A stretch of 64,000 nucleotides of DNA from Fistularia commersonii (taxonomy: Eukaryota > Chordata > Actinopteri > Syngnathiformes > Fistulariidae), in NCBI GenBank assembly GCA_037954325.1, contig JBBMNZ010000006.1, positions 5,238,001 through 5,302,000 of the forward strand, given 5' to 3'. The position numbers and the translations under genes are program-made. Below, piece by piece: positions 24,134 through 37,204 of the stretch. The notes beneath the pieces were generated by a model. It ran no database searches, was not told where the DNA came from, and was given only the letters and a program-made list of their open reading frames with translations. The first letter of the stretch is position 1; each line of letters starts with the position of its first letter.

Positions 24134-27100
24134 TTGAACGAATTGCTATATCTTTTGAACGTGTAGCTGGACTACACTGAATTTGAATCATATTGTGCAG
24201 AATTATGTCCTAAACAAGATATGTCAACAACAGAAACCAGCTTGATTAAATTCAATAGTTATTTCCACTCCGAATCAAAAACGCTTCAACTCGGACATAT
24301 AAGCACTGTTTTGAAAGAATTGCTATATCTTTTGAACCTGTGGCTGGATTACACTGAATTTGACATATATCGTGCAGAATCAAGTCCTAAACAACATATT
24401 TCAACAGCAGAAACCAGCTTGATGAAATTCAATAGGTATTTCCACTCCGAATCAAAAATGCTTAAACTCGGACAGATAAGCACTTTTTTGAACGAATGGA
24501 TATATCTTTTGAACCTTTGGCTGGATTACACTGAATTTGACATATATTGTGCAAAATCTTGTCCTAAACAACATATTTCAACAGCCGAAACCAGTTTCAT
24601 GAAATTCATTAGTTATTTCCACTCCGAATCAAAAACGCTTCAAATCGGACAGATAAGCACTTTTTTGAACGAATGGCAATATCTTTTGAGCCTGTGGCTG
24701 GATTACACTGAATTTGACATATATTGTGCAGAATCAAGTCCTGAAAAACATATTTCAACAGCAGAAACCAGCTTGATGAATTTCATTAGTTATTTCCACT
24801 CTGTATCAAAAATGCTTTAACTCGGTGAGATTAGCACTTCTTTGAACGAATGGCTATATCTTTTGAACTTCTGGCTGGATTACACTGAATTTGACATATA
24901 TTGTGCAGAATCATGTCCTAAACAACTTATTTCAACAGCAGAAACCAGCTTGATGAAATTCATTATTTATTTCCACTCCGAATCAATTATGCTTCAACCC
25001 AGTGACATAAGCACTTTTTGAACGAATTACTATATCTTTTGAACTTGTAGCTGGATTACACTGAATTTGAATCATATTGTACAGAATCATGTCCTAAACA
25101 AGATATGTCAACAACAGAAACCAGCTTGATTAAATTCAATAGTTATTTCCACTCCGAATCAAAAACGCTTCAACTCGGTGAGATAAGCACTTTTTTGAAT
25201 GAATGGCTATATTTTTTTGAACCTGTGGCTGGATTACACTGAATTTGACATATATTGTGCTGAATCTTGTCCTAAACAACATATTTCAACAGCCAAAACC
25301 AGTTTCATGAAATTCATTAGTTATTTCCACTTCGAATCAAAAACGCTTCAACTCGGACAGATAAGCACTTTTTTGAATGAATGGCTATATATTTTAAACC
25401 TGTTGCTGGATTACACTGAATTTGACATATATTGTGCAGAATCTTGTCCTAAACAACATATTTCAACAGCCGACACAAGTTTCATGAAATTCATTAGTTA
25501 TTTCCACTCCGAATCAAAAACGCTTCAACTCGGACAGATAAGCACTTTTTTGAACGAATGGCAATATCTTTTGAACCTGTGGCTGGATTACACTGAATTT
25601 GACATATATTGTGCAGAATCTTGTCCTAAACAACATATTTCAACAGCCGAAACCAGTTTCATGAACATCATTAGTTATTTCCACTCCGAATCAAAAACGC
25701 TTCAACTCGGACAGATAAGCACTTTTTTGAACGAATGGCAATATCTTTTGAACCTGTGGCTGGATTACACTGAATTTGACATATATTGTGCAGAATCAAG
25801 TCCTAAACAACATATTTCAACAGCAGAAACCAGCTCGATGAAATTCATTAGTTATTTCCACTCTGTATCAAAAACGCTTTAACTCGGTGAGATTAGCACT
25901 TCTTTGAACGAATGGCTATATCTTTTGAACTTCTGGCTGGATTACACTGAATTTGACATATAATGTGCAGAATCATGTCCTAAACAACATATTTCAACAG
26001 CAGAAATCAGCTTCTTGAAATTAATGAGTTATTTCCAATCTGTATCAAAAACACCTCAACTCGGTGCGATAAGCACTTTTTTGAACGAATGGCTATATCT
26101 TTTGAACCTGTGGCTGGATTACGCTGAATTTGACATATATTGTGCAGAATCAAGTCCTAAACAACATATTTCAACAGCAGAAATCAGCTTCATGAAATTC
26201 ATTAGTTATTTCCACTCCGAATCAAAAACGCTTCAACTCGGACAGATAAGCACTTTTTTTAAAGAATGGCTATATCTTTTGAACCTGTGGCTGGATTACA
26301 TTGAATTTGACATATATTGTGCAGAATCAAGTCCTAAACAACATATTTCAACATCAGAAACCAGGTTGATGAAATTCATAAGTTATTTCCAATCTTTATC
26401 AAAAACGCTTTAACTCGGTGAGATTAGCACTTCTTTGAACGAATGGCTATATCTTTTGAACTTGTGGCTGGATTACACTGAATTTGAAATATATTGTGCA
26501 AAATCATGTCCTAAACAACTTATTTCAACAACAGAAACCAGCTTGATGAAATTCATTAGTTATTTCCACTCTGTATCAAAAATGCTTTAACTCGGTGAGA
26601 TTAGCACTTTTTTGAACGAATGGCAATATCTTTTGAACCTGTGGCTGGATTACACTGAATTTGACATATATTGTGCAGAATCAAGTCCTAAAAAACATAT
26701 TTCAACAGCAGAAACCAGCTTGATGAAATTCATTATTTATTTCCACTCCGAATCAATTATGCTTCAACCCAGTGACATAAGCACTTTTTGAACGAATTAC
26801 TATATCTTTTGAACTTGTAGCTGGATTACACTGAATTTGAATCATATTGTACAGAATCATGTCCTAAACAAGATATGTCAACAACAGAAACCAGCTTGAT
26901 TAAATTCAATAGTTATTTCCACTCCGAATCAAAAACGCTTCAACTCGGTGAGATAAGCACTTTTTTGAATGAATGGCTATATCTTTTGAACCTGTGGCTG
27001 GATTACACTGAATTTGACATATATTGTGCTGAATCTTGTCCTAAACAACATATTTCAACAGCCAAAACCAGTTTCATGAAATTCATTAGTTATTTCCACT

Positions 27101-27141
27101 CCGAATCAAAAATGCTTTAACTCGGTGAGATTAGCACTTCT
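24134..27141. repeat. 17 mixed monomers with f at 24134, 25018 and 26788
   Basis: Starts at 24134, 24311, 24488, 24665, 24842, 25018, 25195, 25373, 25550, 25727, 25904, 26081, 26258, 26435, 26612, 26788 and 26965. Three successive c-like monomers (25373-25903) keep one frame open. A one-base insertion near 25212 (ATATTTTTTTGAACC) makes the 25195 monomer 178 bp. Much of 24.1-26.1 kb corresponds to 42.9-45.0 kb (shared GAACATCATTAG, TATATTTTAAACC, TATCGTGCAG). Although 17 monomers long, the order differs from the 3001-bp HOR. Confidence 0.8.
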
Positions 27142-30100
27142 TTGAACGAATGGCTATATCTTTTGAACTTGTGGCTGGATTACACTGAATTTGACATATA
27201 TTGTGCGGAATCATGTCCTGAACAAGATATGTCAACAACAGAAACCAGCTTGATGAAATTCAATAGGTATTTCCACTCCGAATCAAAAATGCTTCAACTC
27301 GGAGAGATAAGCACTTTTGAACGAATGGCTATATCTTTTGAACCTGTGGCTGGATTACACTGAATTTGACATATATTGTGCAGAATCTTGTCCTAAACAA
27401 CATATTTCAACAGCCGAAACCAGTTTCATGAAATTCATTAGTTATTTCCACTCCGAATCAAAAACGCTTCCACTCGGACAGATAAGCACTTTTTTGAATG
27501 AATGGCAATATCTTTTGAACCTGTGGCTGGATTACACTGAATTTGACATATATTGCGCAGAATCAAGTCCTAAAAAATATATTTCAACAGCAGAAACCAG
27601 CTTGATGAACTTCATTAGTTATTTCCACTCTGTATCAAAAACGCTTTAACTCGGTGAGATTAGCACTTCTTTGAACGAATGGCTATATCTTTTGAATTTC
27701 TGGCTGGATTACACTGAATTTGACATATATTGTGCAGAATCATGTCCTAAACAACTTATTTCAACAGCAGAAACCAGCTTGATGATATTCATTCGTTATT
27801 TCCACTCCGAATCAATTATGCTTCAACCCAGTGACATAAGCACTTTTTGAACGAATTACTATATCTTTTGAACTTGTAGCTGGATTACACTGAATTTGAA
27901 TCATATTGTGCAGAATTATGTCCTAAACAAGATATGTCAACAACAGAAACCAGCTTGATTAAATTCATTAGTTATTTCCACTCCGAATCAAAAACGCTTC
28001 AACTCGGACAGATAAGCACTTTTCTGAACGAATGGCTATGTCTTTTGAACCTGTGGCTGGATTACACTGAATTTGACATATATTGTGCAGAATCAAGTCC
28101 TAAACAACATATTTCAACAGCAGAAATCAGCTTCATGAAATTCATTAGTTATTTCCAATCTGTATCAAAAACGCTTCAACTCGGTGAGATAAGCACTTTT
28201 TTGAACGAATGGCTATATCTTTTGAACCTGTGGCTGGATTACACTGAATTTGACATAAATTGTGCTGAATCAAGTCCTAAACAACATATTTCAACAGCAG
28301 AAACCAGCTTGAGGAAATTCATTAGTTATTTCCGCTCTTTATCAAAAACGCTTTAACTCGGTGAGAGTAGCAGTTCATTGAACGAATGGCTATATCTTTT
28401 GAACTTGTGGCTGGATTACACTGAATTTGAAATATATTGTGCAGAATCATGTCCTAAACAACTTATTTCAACAGCAGAAACCAGCTTGATGAAATTCATT
28501 AGTTATTTCCACTCCGAATCAATTATGCTTCAACCCAGTGACATAAGCACTTATTGAACGAATGGCTATATCTTTTGAACTTGTGGCTGGATTACACTGA
28601 ATTTGACATATATTGTGCGGAATCATTTCCTGAACAAGATATGTCAACAACAGAAACCAGCTTGATGAAATTCAATAGGTATTTCAACTCCGAATCCAAA
28701 ATGCTTCAACTCGGAGAGATAATCACTTTTGAACGAATGGCTATATCTTTTGAACCTGTGGCTGGATTACACTGAATTTGACATATATTGTGCAGAATCT
28801 TGTCCTAAACAACATATTTCAACAGCCGAAACCAGTTTCATGAAATTCATTAGTTATTTCCACTCCGAATCAAAAACGCTTCAACTCGGACAGATAAGCA
28901 CTTTTTTGAACGAATGGCAATATCTTTAGAACCTGTGGCTGGATTACACTGAATTTGACATATATTGTGCAGAATCAAGTCCTTAACAACATATTTCAAC
29001 AGCAGAAACCAGCTTGATGAAATTCATTAGTTATTTCCACTCTGTATTAAAAACGCTTTAACTCGGTGAGATTAGCAGTTCTTTGAACGAATGGCTATAT
29101 CTTTTGAACTTGTGGCTGGATTACACTGAATTTGACATATAATGTGCAGAATCATTTCCTAAACAACATATTTCAACAGCAGAAATCAGCTTCATGAAAT
29201 TCATGAGTTATTTCCAATCTGTATCAAAAACGCTTCAACTCGGTGAGATAAGCACTTTTTTGAATGAATGGCTATATCTTTTGAACCTGTGGCTGGATTA
29301 CGCTGAATTTGACATATATTGTGCAGAATCAAGTCCTAAACAACATATTTCAACAACAAAAACCAGCTTGATGAAATTCATTAGTTATTTCCACTCCGAA
29401 TCAATTATGCTTCAACCCAGTGACATAAGCACTTATTGAACGAATGGCTATATCTTTTGAACTTGTGGCTGGATTACAATGAATTTGACATATATTGTGC
29501 AGAATCATGTCCTGAACAAGATATGTCAACAACAGAAACCAACTTGATGAAATTCAATAGTTATTTCCACTCCGAATCAAAAACGCTTCAACTCGGACAG
29601 ATAAGCACTTTTTTTAAAGAATGGCTATATCTTTTGAACCTGTGGCTGGATTACATTGAATTTGACATATATTGTGCAGAATCAAGTCCTAAACAACATA
29701 TTTAAACATCAGAAACCAGGTTGATGAAATTCATAAGTTATTTCCAATCTTTATCAAAAACGCTTTAACTCGGTGAGATTAGCACTTCTTTGAACGAATG
29801 GCAATATCTTTTGAACTTGTGGCTGGATTACACTGAATTTGAAATATATTGTGCAAAATCATGTCCTAAACAACTTATTTCAACAACAGAAACCAGCTTG
29901 ATGAAATTCATTAGTTATTTCCACTCTGTATCAAAAACGCTTTAACTCGGTGAGATTAGCACTTCTTTGAACGAATGGCTATATCTTTTGAACTTCTGGC
30001 TGGATTACACTGAATTTGAAATATATTGTGCAGAATCATGTCCTAAACAACTTATTTCAACAGCAGAAACCAGCTTGATGAAATTCAATATTTATTTCCA

Positions 30101-30142
30101 CTCCGAATCAATTATGCTTCAACCCAGTGACATAAGCACTTT
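27142..30142. repeat. 17-mer HOR, 3001 bp, copy A
   Basis: Monomer lengths run 175, 177, 177, 176, 177, 177, 177, 176, 175, 177, 177, 177, 176, 177, 177, 177, 176, which sums to 3001. Landmarks are f at 27847, CTGAACG at 28024, GTAGCAGTTCATTG before 28378, the GGAATCATTTCCTG b monomer at 28554, a TAG in ATATCTTTAGAACC near 28926 and TTTAAAGAATGG at 29613. Differences seen from copy B include 27578 (T against C), 27794 (C against A) and 28313 (G against T). Confidence 0.92.
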
Positions 30143-33100
30143 TTGAACGAATTACTATATCTTTTGAACTTGTGGCTGGATTACACTGAATTTGACATAT
30201 ATTGTGCGGAATCATGTCCTGAACAAGATATGTCAACAACAGAACCCAGCTTGATGAAATTCAATAGGTATTTCCACTCCGAATCAAAAATGCTTCAACT
30301 CGGAGAGATAAGCACTTTTGAACGAATGGCTATATCTTTTGAACCTGTGGCTGGATTACACTGAATTTGACATATATTGTGCAGAATCTTGTCCTAAACA
30401 ACATATTTCAACAGCCGAAACCAGTTTCATGAAATTCATTAGTTATTTCCACTCCGAATCAAAAACGCTTCCACTCGGACAGATAAGCACTTTTTTGAAT
30501 GAATGGCAATATCTTTTGAACCTGTGGCTGGATTACACTGAATTTGACATATATTGCGCAGAATCAAGTCCTAAAAAACATATTTCAACAGCAGAAACCA
30601 GCTTGATGAACTTCATTAGTTATTTCCACTCTGTATCAAAAACGCTTTAACTCGGTGAGATTAGCACTTCTTTGAACGAATGGCTATATCTTTTGAATTT
30701 CTGGCTGGATTACACTGAATTTGACATATATTGTGCAGAATCATGTCCTAAACAACTTATTTCAACAGCAGAAACCAGCTTGATGATATTCATTAGTTAT
30801 TTCCACTCCGAATCAATTATGCTTCAACCCAGTGACATAAGCACTTTTTGAACGAATTACTATATCTTTTGAACTTGTAGCTGGATTACACTGAATTTGA
30901 ATCATATTGTGCAGAATTATGTCCTAAACAAGATATGTCAACAACAGAAACCAGCTTGATTAAATTCATTAGTTATTTCCACTCCGAATCAAAAACGCTT
31001 CAACTCGGACAGATAAGCACTTTTCTGAACGAATGGCTATGTCTTTTGAACCTGTGGCTGGATTACACTGAATTTGACATATATTGTGCAGAATCAAGTC
31101 CTAAACAACATATTTCAACAGCAGAAATCAGCTTCATGAAATTCATTAGTTATTTCCAATCTGTATCAAAAACGCTTCAACTCGGTGAGATAAGCACTTT
31201 TTTGAACGAATGGCTATATCTTTTGAACCTGTGGCTGGATTACACTGAATTTGACATAAATTGTGCTGAATCAAGTCCTAAACAACATATTTCAACAGCA
31301 GAAACCAGCTTGATGAAATTCATTAGTTATTTCCGCTCTTTATCAAAAACGCTTTAACTCGGTGAGAGTAGCAGTTCATTGAACGAATGGCTATATCTTT
31401 TGAACTTGTGGCTGGATTACACTGAATTTGAAATATATTGTGCAGAATCATGTCCTAAACAACTTATTTCAACAGCAGAAACCAGCTTGATGAAATTCAT
31501 TAGTTATTTCCACTCCGAATCAATTATGCTTCAACCCAGTGACATAAGCACTTATTGAACGAATGGCTATATCTTTTGAACTTGTGGCTGGATTACACTG
31601 AATTTGACATATATTGTGCGGAATCATTTCCTGAACAAGATATGTCAACAACAGAAACCAGCTTGATGAAATTCAATAGGTATTTCAACTCCGAATCCAA
31701 AATGCTTCAACTCGGAGAGATAATCACTTTTGAACGAATGGCTATATCTTTTGAACCTGTGGCTGGATTACACTGAATTTGACATATATTGTGCAGAATC
31801 TTGTCCTAAACAACATATTTCAACAGCCGAAACCAGTTTCATGAAATTCATTAGTTATTTCCACTCCGAATCAAAAACGCTTCAACTCGGACAGATAAGC
31901 ACTTTTTTGAACGAATGGCAATATCTTTAGAACCTGTGGCTGGATTACACTGAATTTGACATATATTGTGCAGAATCAAGTCCTTAACAACATATTTCAA
32001 CAGCAGAAACCAGCTTGATGAAATTCATTAGTTATTTCCACTCTGTATTAAAAACGCTTTAACTCGGTGAGATTAGCAGTTCTTTGAACGAATGGCTATA
32101 TCTTTTGAACTTGTGGCTGGATTACACTGAATTTGACATATAATGTGCAGAATCATTTCCTAAACAACATATTTCAACAGCAGAAATCAGCTTCATGAAA
32201 TTCATGAGTTATTTCCAATCTGTATCAAAAACGCTTCAACTCGGTGAGATAAGCACTTTTTTGAATGAATGGCTATATCTTTTGAACCTGTGGCTGGATT
32301 ACGCTGAATTTGACATATATTGTGCAGAATCAAGTCCTAAACAACATATTTCAACAACAAAAACCAGCTTGATGAAATTCATTAGTTATTTCCACTCCGA
32401 ATCAATTATGCTTCAACCCAGTGACATAAGCACTTATTGAACGAATGGCTATATCTTTTGAACTTGTGGCTGGATTACAATGAATTTGACATATATTGTG
32501 CAGAATCATGTCCTGAACAAGATATGTCAACAACAGAAACCAACTTGATGAAATTCAATAGTTATTTCCACTCCGAATCAAAAACGCTTCAACTCGGACA
32601 GATAAGCACTTTTTTTAAAGAATGGCTATATCTTTTGAACCTGTGGCTGGATTACATTGAATTTGACATATATTGTGCAGAATCAAGTCCTAAACAACAT
32701 ATTTAAACATCAGAAACCAGGTTGATGAAATTCATAAGTTATTTCCAATCTTTATCAAAAACGCTTTAACTCGGTGAGATTAGCACTTCTTTGAACGAAT
32801 GGCAATATCTTTTGAACTTGTGGCTGGATTACACTGAATTTGAAATATATTGTGCAAAATCATGTCCTAAACAACTTATTTCAACAACAGAAACCAGCTT
32901 GATGAAATTCATTAGTTATTTCCACTCTGTATCAAAAACGCTTTAACTCGGTGAGATTAGCACTTCTTTGAACGAATGGCTATATCTTTTGAACTTCTGG
33001 CTGGATTACACTGAATTTGAAATATATTGTGCAGAATCATGTCCTAAACAACTTATTTCAACAGCAGAAACCAGCTTGATGAAATTCAATATTTATTTCC

Positions 33101-33143
33101 ACTCCGAATCAATTATGCTTCAACCCAGTGACATAAGCACTTT
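30143..33143. repeat. 17-mer HOR, 3001 bp, copy B
   Basis: Repeats copy A at exactly +3001 bp with the same monomer order and lengths. Its first monomer starts GAACGAATTAC like f but continues as b (GCGGAATC, GAACAAGATATGTC) and has ACAGAACCCAGC. Copy C starts with the same f/b chimera, so this chimera is part of the amplified unit. Confidence 0.92.
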
Positions 33144-33495
33144 TTGAACGAATTACTATATCTTTTGAACTTGTGGCTGGATTACACTGAATTTGACATA
33201 TATTGTGCGGAATCATGTCCTGAACAAGATATGTCAACAACAGAACCCAGCTTGATGAAATTCAATAGGTATTTCCACTCCGAATCAAAAATGCTTCAAC
33301 TCGGAGAGATAAGCACTTTTGAACGAATGGCTATATCTTTTGAACCTGTGGCTGGATTACACTGAATTTGACATATATTGTGCAGAATCTTGTCCTAAAC
33401 AACATATTTCAACAGCCGAAACCAGTTTCATGAAATTCATTAGTTATTTCCACTCCGAATCAAAAACGCTTCCACTCGGACAGATAAGCACTTTT

Positions 33496-34555
33496 TTGAA
33501 TGAATGGCAATATCTTTTGAACCTGTGGCTGGATTACACTGAATTTGACATATATTGCGCAGAATCAAGTCCTAAAAAACATATTTCAACAGCAGAAACC
33601 AGCTTGATGAACTTCATTAGTTATTTCCACTCTGTATCAAAAACGCTTTAACTCGGTGAGATTAGCACTTCTTTGAACGAATGGCTATATCTTTTGAATT
33701 TCTGGCTGGATTACACTGAATTTGACATATATTGTGCAGAATCATGTCCTAAACAACTTATTTCAACAGCAGAAACCAGCTTGATGATATTCATTAGTTA
33801 TTTCCACTCCGAATCAATTATGCTTCAACCCAGTGACATAAGCACTTTTTGAACGAATTACTATATCTTTTGAACTTGTAGCTGGATTACACTGAATTTG
33901 AATCATATTGTGCAGAATTATGTCCTAAACAAGATATGTCAACAACAGAAACCAGCTTGATTAAATTCATTAGTTATTTCCACTCCGAATCAAAAACGCT
34001 TCAACTCGGACAGATAAGCACTTTTCTGAACGAATGGCTATGTCTTTTGAACCTGTGGCTGGATTACACTGAATTTGACATATATTGTGCAGAATCAAGT
34101 CCTAAACAACATTTTTCAACAGCAGAAATCAGCTTCATGAAATTCATGAATTATTTCCAATCTGTATCAAAAACGCTTCAACTCGGTGAGATAAGCACTT
34201 TTTTGAACGAATGGCTATATCTTTTGAACCTGTGGCTGGATTACACTGAATTTGACATAAATTGTGCTGAATCAAGTCCTAAACAACATATTTCAACAGC
34301 AGAAACCAGCTTGATGAAATTCATTAGTTATTTCCACTCTTTATCAAAAACGCTTTAACTCGGTGAGAGTAGCAGTTCATTGAACGAATGGCTATATCTT
34401 TTGAACTTGTGGCTGGATTACACTGAATTTGAAATATATTGTGCAGAATCATGTCCTAAACAACTTATTTCAACAGCAGAAACCAGCTTGATGAAATTCA
34501 TTAGTTATTTCCACTCCGAATCAATTATGCTTCAACCCAGTGACATAAGCACTTA
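33496..34555. repeat. Six-monomer internal duplication, first copy (1060 bp)
   Basis: Monomers at 33496, 33673, 33849 (f), 34026, 34203 and 34380. The same six follow again at 34556-35615. This copy has CATTTTTCAAC near 34114 where the second has CATATTTCAAC. Confidence 0.9.
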
Positions 34556-35615
34556 TTGAACGAATGGCTATATCTTTTGAACCTGTGGCTGGATTACACT
34601 GAATTTGACATATATTGCGCAGAATCAAGTCCTAAAAAACATATTTCAACAGCAGAAACCAGCTTGATGAACTTCATTAGTTATTTCCACTCTGTATCAA
34701 AAACGCTTTAACTCGGTGAGATTAGCACTTCTTTGAACGAATGGCTATATCTTTTGAATTTCTGGCTGGATTACACTGAATTTGACATATATTGTGCAGA
34801 ATCATGTCCTAAACAACTTATTTCAACAGCAGAAACCAGCTTGATGATATTCATTAGTTATTTCCACTCCGAATCAATTATGCTTCAACCCAGTGACATA
34901 AGCACTTTTTGAACGAATTACTATATCTTTTGAACTTGTAGCTGGATTACACTGAATTTGAATCATATTGTGCAGAATTATGTCCTAAACAAGATATGTC
35001 AACAACAGAAACCAGCTTGATTAAATTCATTAGTTATTTCCACTCCGAATCAAAAACGCTTCAACTCGGACAGATAAGCATTTTTCTGAACGAATGGCTA
35101 TGTCTTTTGAACCTGTGGCTGGATTACACTGAATTTGACATATATTGTGCAGAATCAAGTCCTAAACAACATATTTCAACAGCAGAAATCAGCTTCATGA
35201 AATTCATGAATTATTTCCAATCTGTATCAAAAACGCTTCAACTCGGTGAGATAAGCACTTTTTTGAACGAATGGCTATATCTTTTGAACCTGTGGCTGGA
35301 TTACACTGAATTTGACATAAATTGTGCTGAATCAAGTCCTAAACAACATATTTCAACAGCAGAAACCAGCTTGATGAAATTCATTAGTTATTTCCACTCT
35401 TTATCAAAAACGCTTTAACTCGGTGAGAGTAGCAGTTCATTGAACGAATGGCTATATCTTTTGAACTTGTGGCTGGATTACACTGAATTTGAAATATATT
35501 GTGCAGAATCATGTCCTAAACAACTTATTTCAACAGCAGAAACCAGCTTGATGAAATTCATTAGTTATTTCCACTCCGAATCAATTATGCTTCAACCCAG
35601 TGACATAAGCACTTA
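34556..35615. repeat. Six-monomer internal duplication, second copy (1060 bp)
   Basis: Monomers at 34556, 34733, 34909 (f), 35086, 35263 and 35440. A private change is AGCATTTTTCTGAACG near 35080, where the first copy has AGCACTTTTCTGAACG. The join at 34556 is in monomer register. Confidence 0.9.
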
Positions 35616-37204
35616 TTGAACGAATGGCTATATCTTTTGAACTTGTGGCTGGATTACACTGAATTTGACATATATTGTGCGGAATCATTTCCTGAACAAG
35701 ATATGTCAACAACAGAAACCAGCTTGATGAAATTCAATAGGTATTTCAACTCCGAATCCAAAATGCTTCAACTCGGAGAGATAATCACTTTTGAACGAAT
35801 GGCTATATCTTTTGAACCTGTGGCTGGATTATACTGAATTTGACATATATTGTGCAGAATCTTGTCCTAAACAACATATTTCAACAGCCGAAACCAGTTT
35901 CATGAAATTCATTAGTTATTTCCACTCCGAATCAAAAACGCTTCAACTCGGACAGATAAGCACTTTTTTGAACGAATGGCAATATCTTTAGAACCTGTGG
36001 CTGGATAACACTGAATTTGACATATATTGTGCAGAATCAAGTCCTTAAAAACATATTTCAACAGCAGAAACCAGCTTGATGAAATTCATTAGTTATTTCC
36101 ACTCTGTATTAAAAACGCTTTAACTCGGTGAGATTAGCAGTTCTTTGAACGAATGGCTATATCTTTTGAACTTGTGGCAGGATTACACTGAATTTGACAT
36201 ATAATGTGCAGAATCATTTCCTAAACAACATATTTCAACAGCAGAAATCAGCTTCATGAAATTCATGAGTTATTTCCAATCTGTATCAAAAACGCTTCAA
36301 CTCGGTGAGATAAGCACTTTTTTGAATGAATGGCTATATCTTTTGAACCTGTGGCTGGATTACGCTGAATTTGACATATATTGTGCAGAATCAAGTCCTA
36401 AACAACATATTTCAACAACAAAAACCAGCTTGATGAAATTCATTAGTTATTTCCACTCCGAATCAATTATGCTTCAACCCAGTGACATAAGCACTTATTG
36501 AACGAATGGCTATATCTTTTGAACTTGTGGCTGGATTACAATGAATTTGACATATATTGTGCAGAATCATGTCCTGAACAAGATATGTCAACAACAGAAA
36601 CCAACTTGATGAAATTCAATAGTTATTTCCACTCCGAATCAAAAACGCTTCAACTCGGACAGATAAGCACTTTTTTTAAAGAATGGCTATATCTTTTGAA
36701 CCTGTGGCTGGATTACATTGAATTTGACATATATTGTGCAGAATCAAGTCCTAAACAACATATTTCAACATCAGAAACCAGGTTGATGAAATTCATAAGT
36801 TATTTCCAATCTTTATCAAAAACGCTTTAACTCGGTGAGATTAGCACTTCTTTGAACGAATGGCCATATCTTTTGAACCTGTGGCTGGATTACGCTGAAT
36901 TTGACATATATTGTGCAAAATCATGTCCTAAACAACTTATTTCAACAACAGAAACCAGCTTGATGAAATTCATTAGTTATTTCCACTCTGTATCAAAAAC
37001 GCTTTAACTCGGTGAGATTAGCACTTCTTTGAACGAATGGCTATATCTTTTGAACTTCTGGCTGGATTACACTGAATTTGAAATATATTGTGCAGAATCA
37101 TGTCCTAAACAACTTATTTCAACAGCAGAAACCAGCTTGATGAAATTCAATATTTATTTCCACTCCGAATCAATTATGCTTCAACCCAGTGACATAAGCA
37201 CTTT

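Larger units (their letters stand above)
33144..37204. repeat. 17-mer HOR expanded to 23 monomers, 4061 bp, copy C
   Basis: Begins like copy B at +3001 bp, then six monomers (1060 bp) are present twice before the rest follows: 3001+1060=4061. The remaining part (35616 onwards) matches copy B at +4061 bp. Private changes include TGGATTATACTG near 35832, TGGATAACACTG near 36006 and GTGGCAGGATTAC near 36179. Confidence 0.9.
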
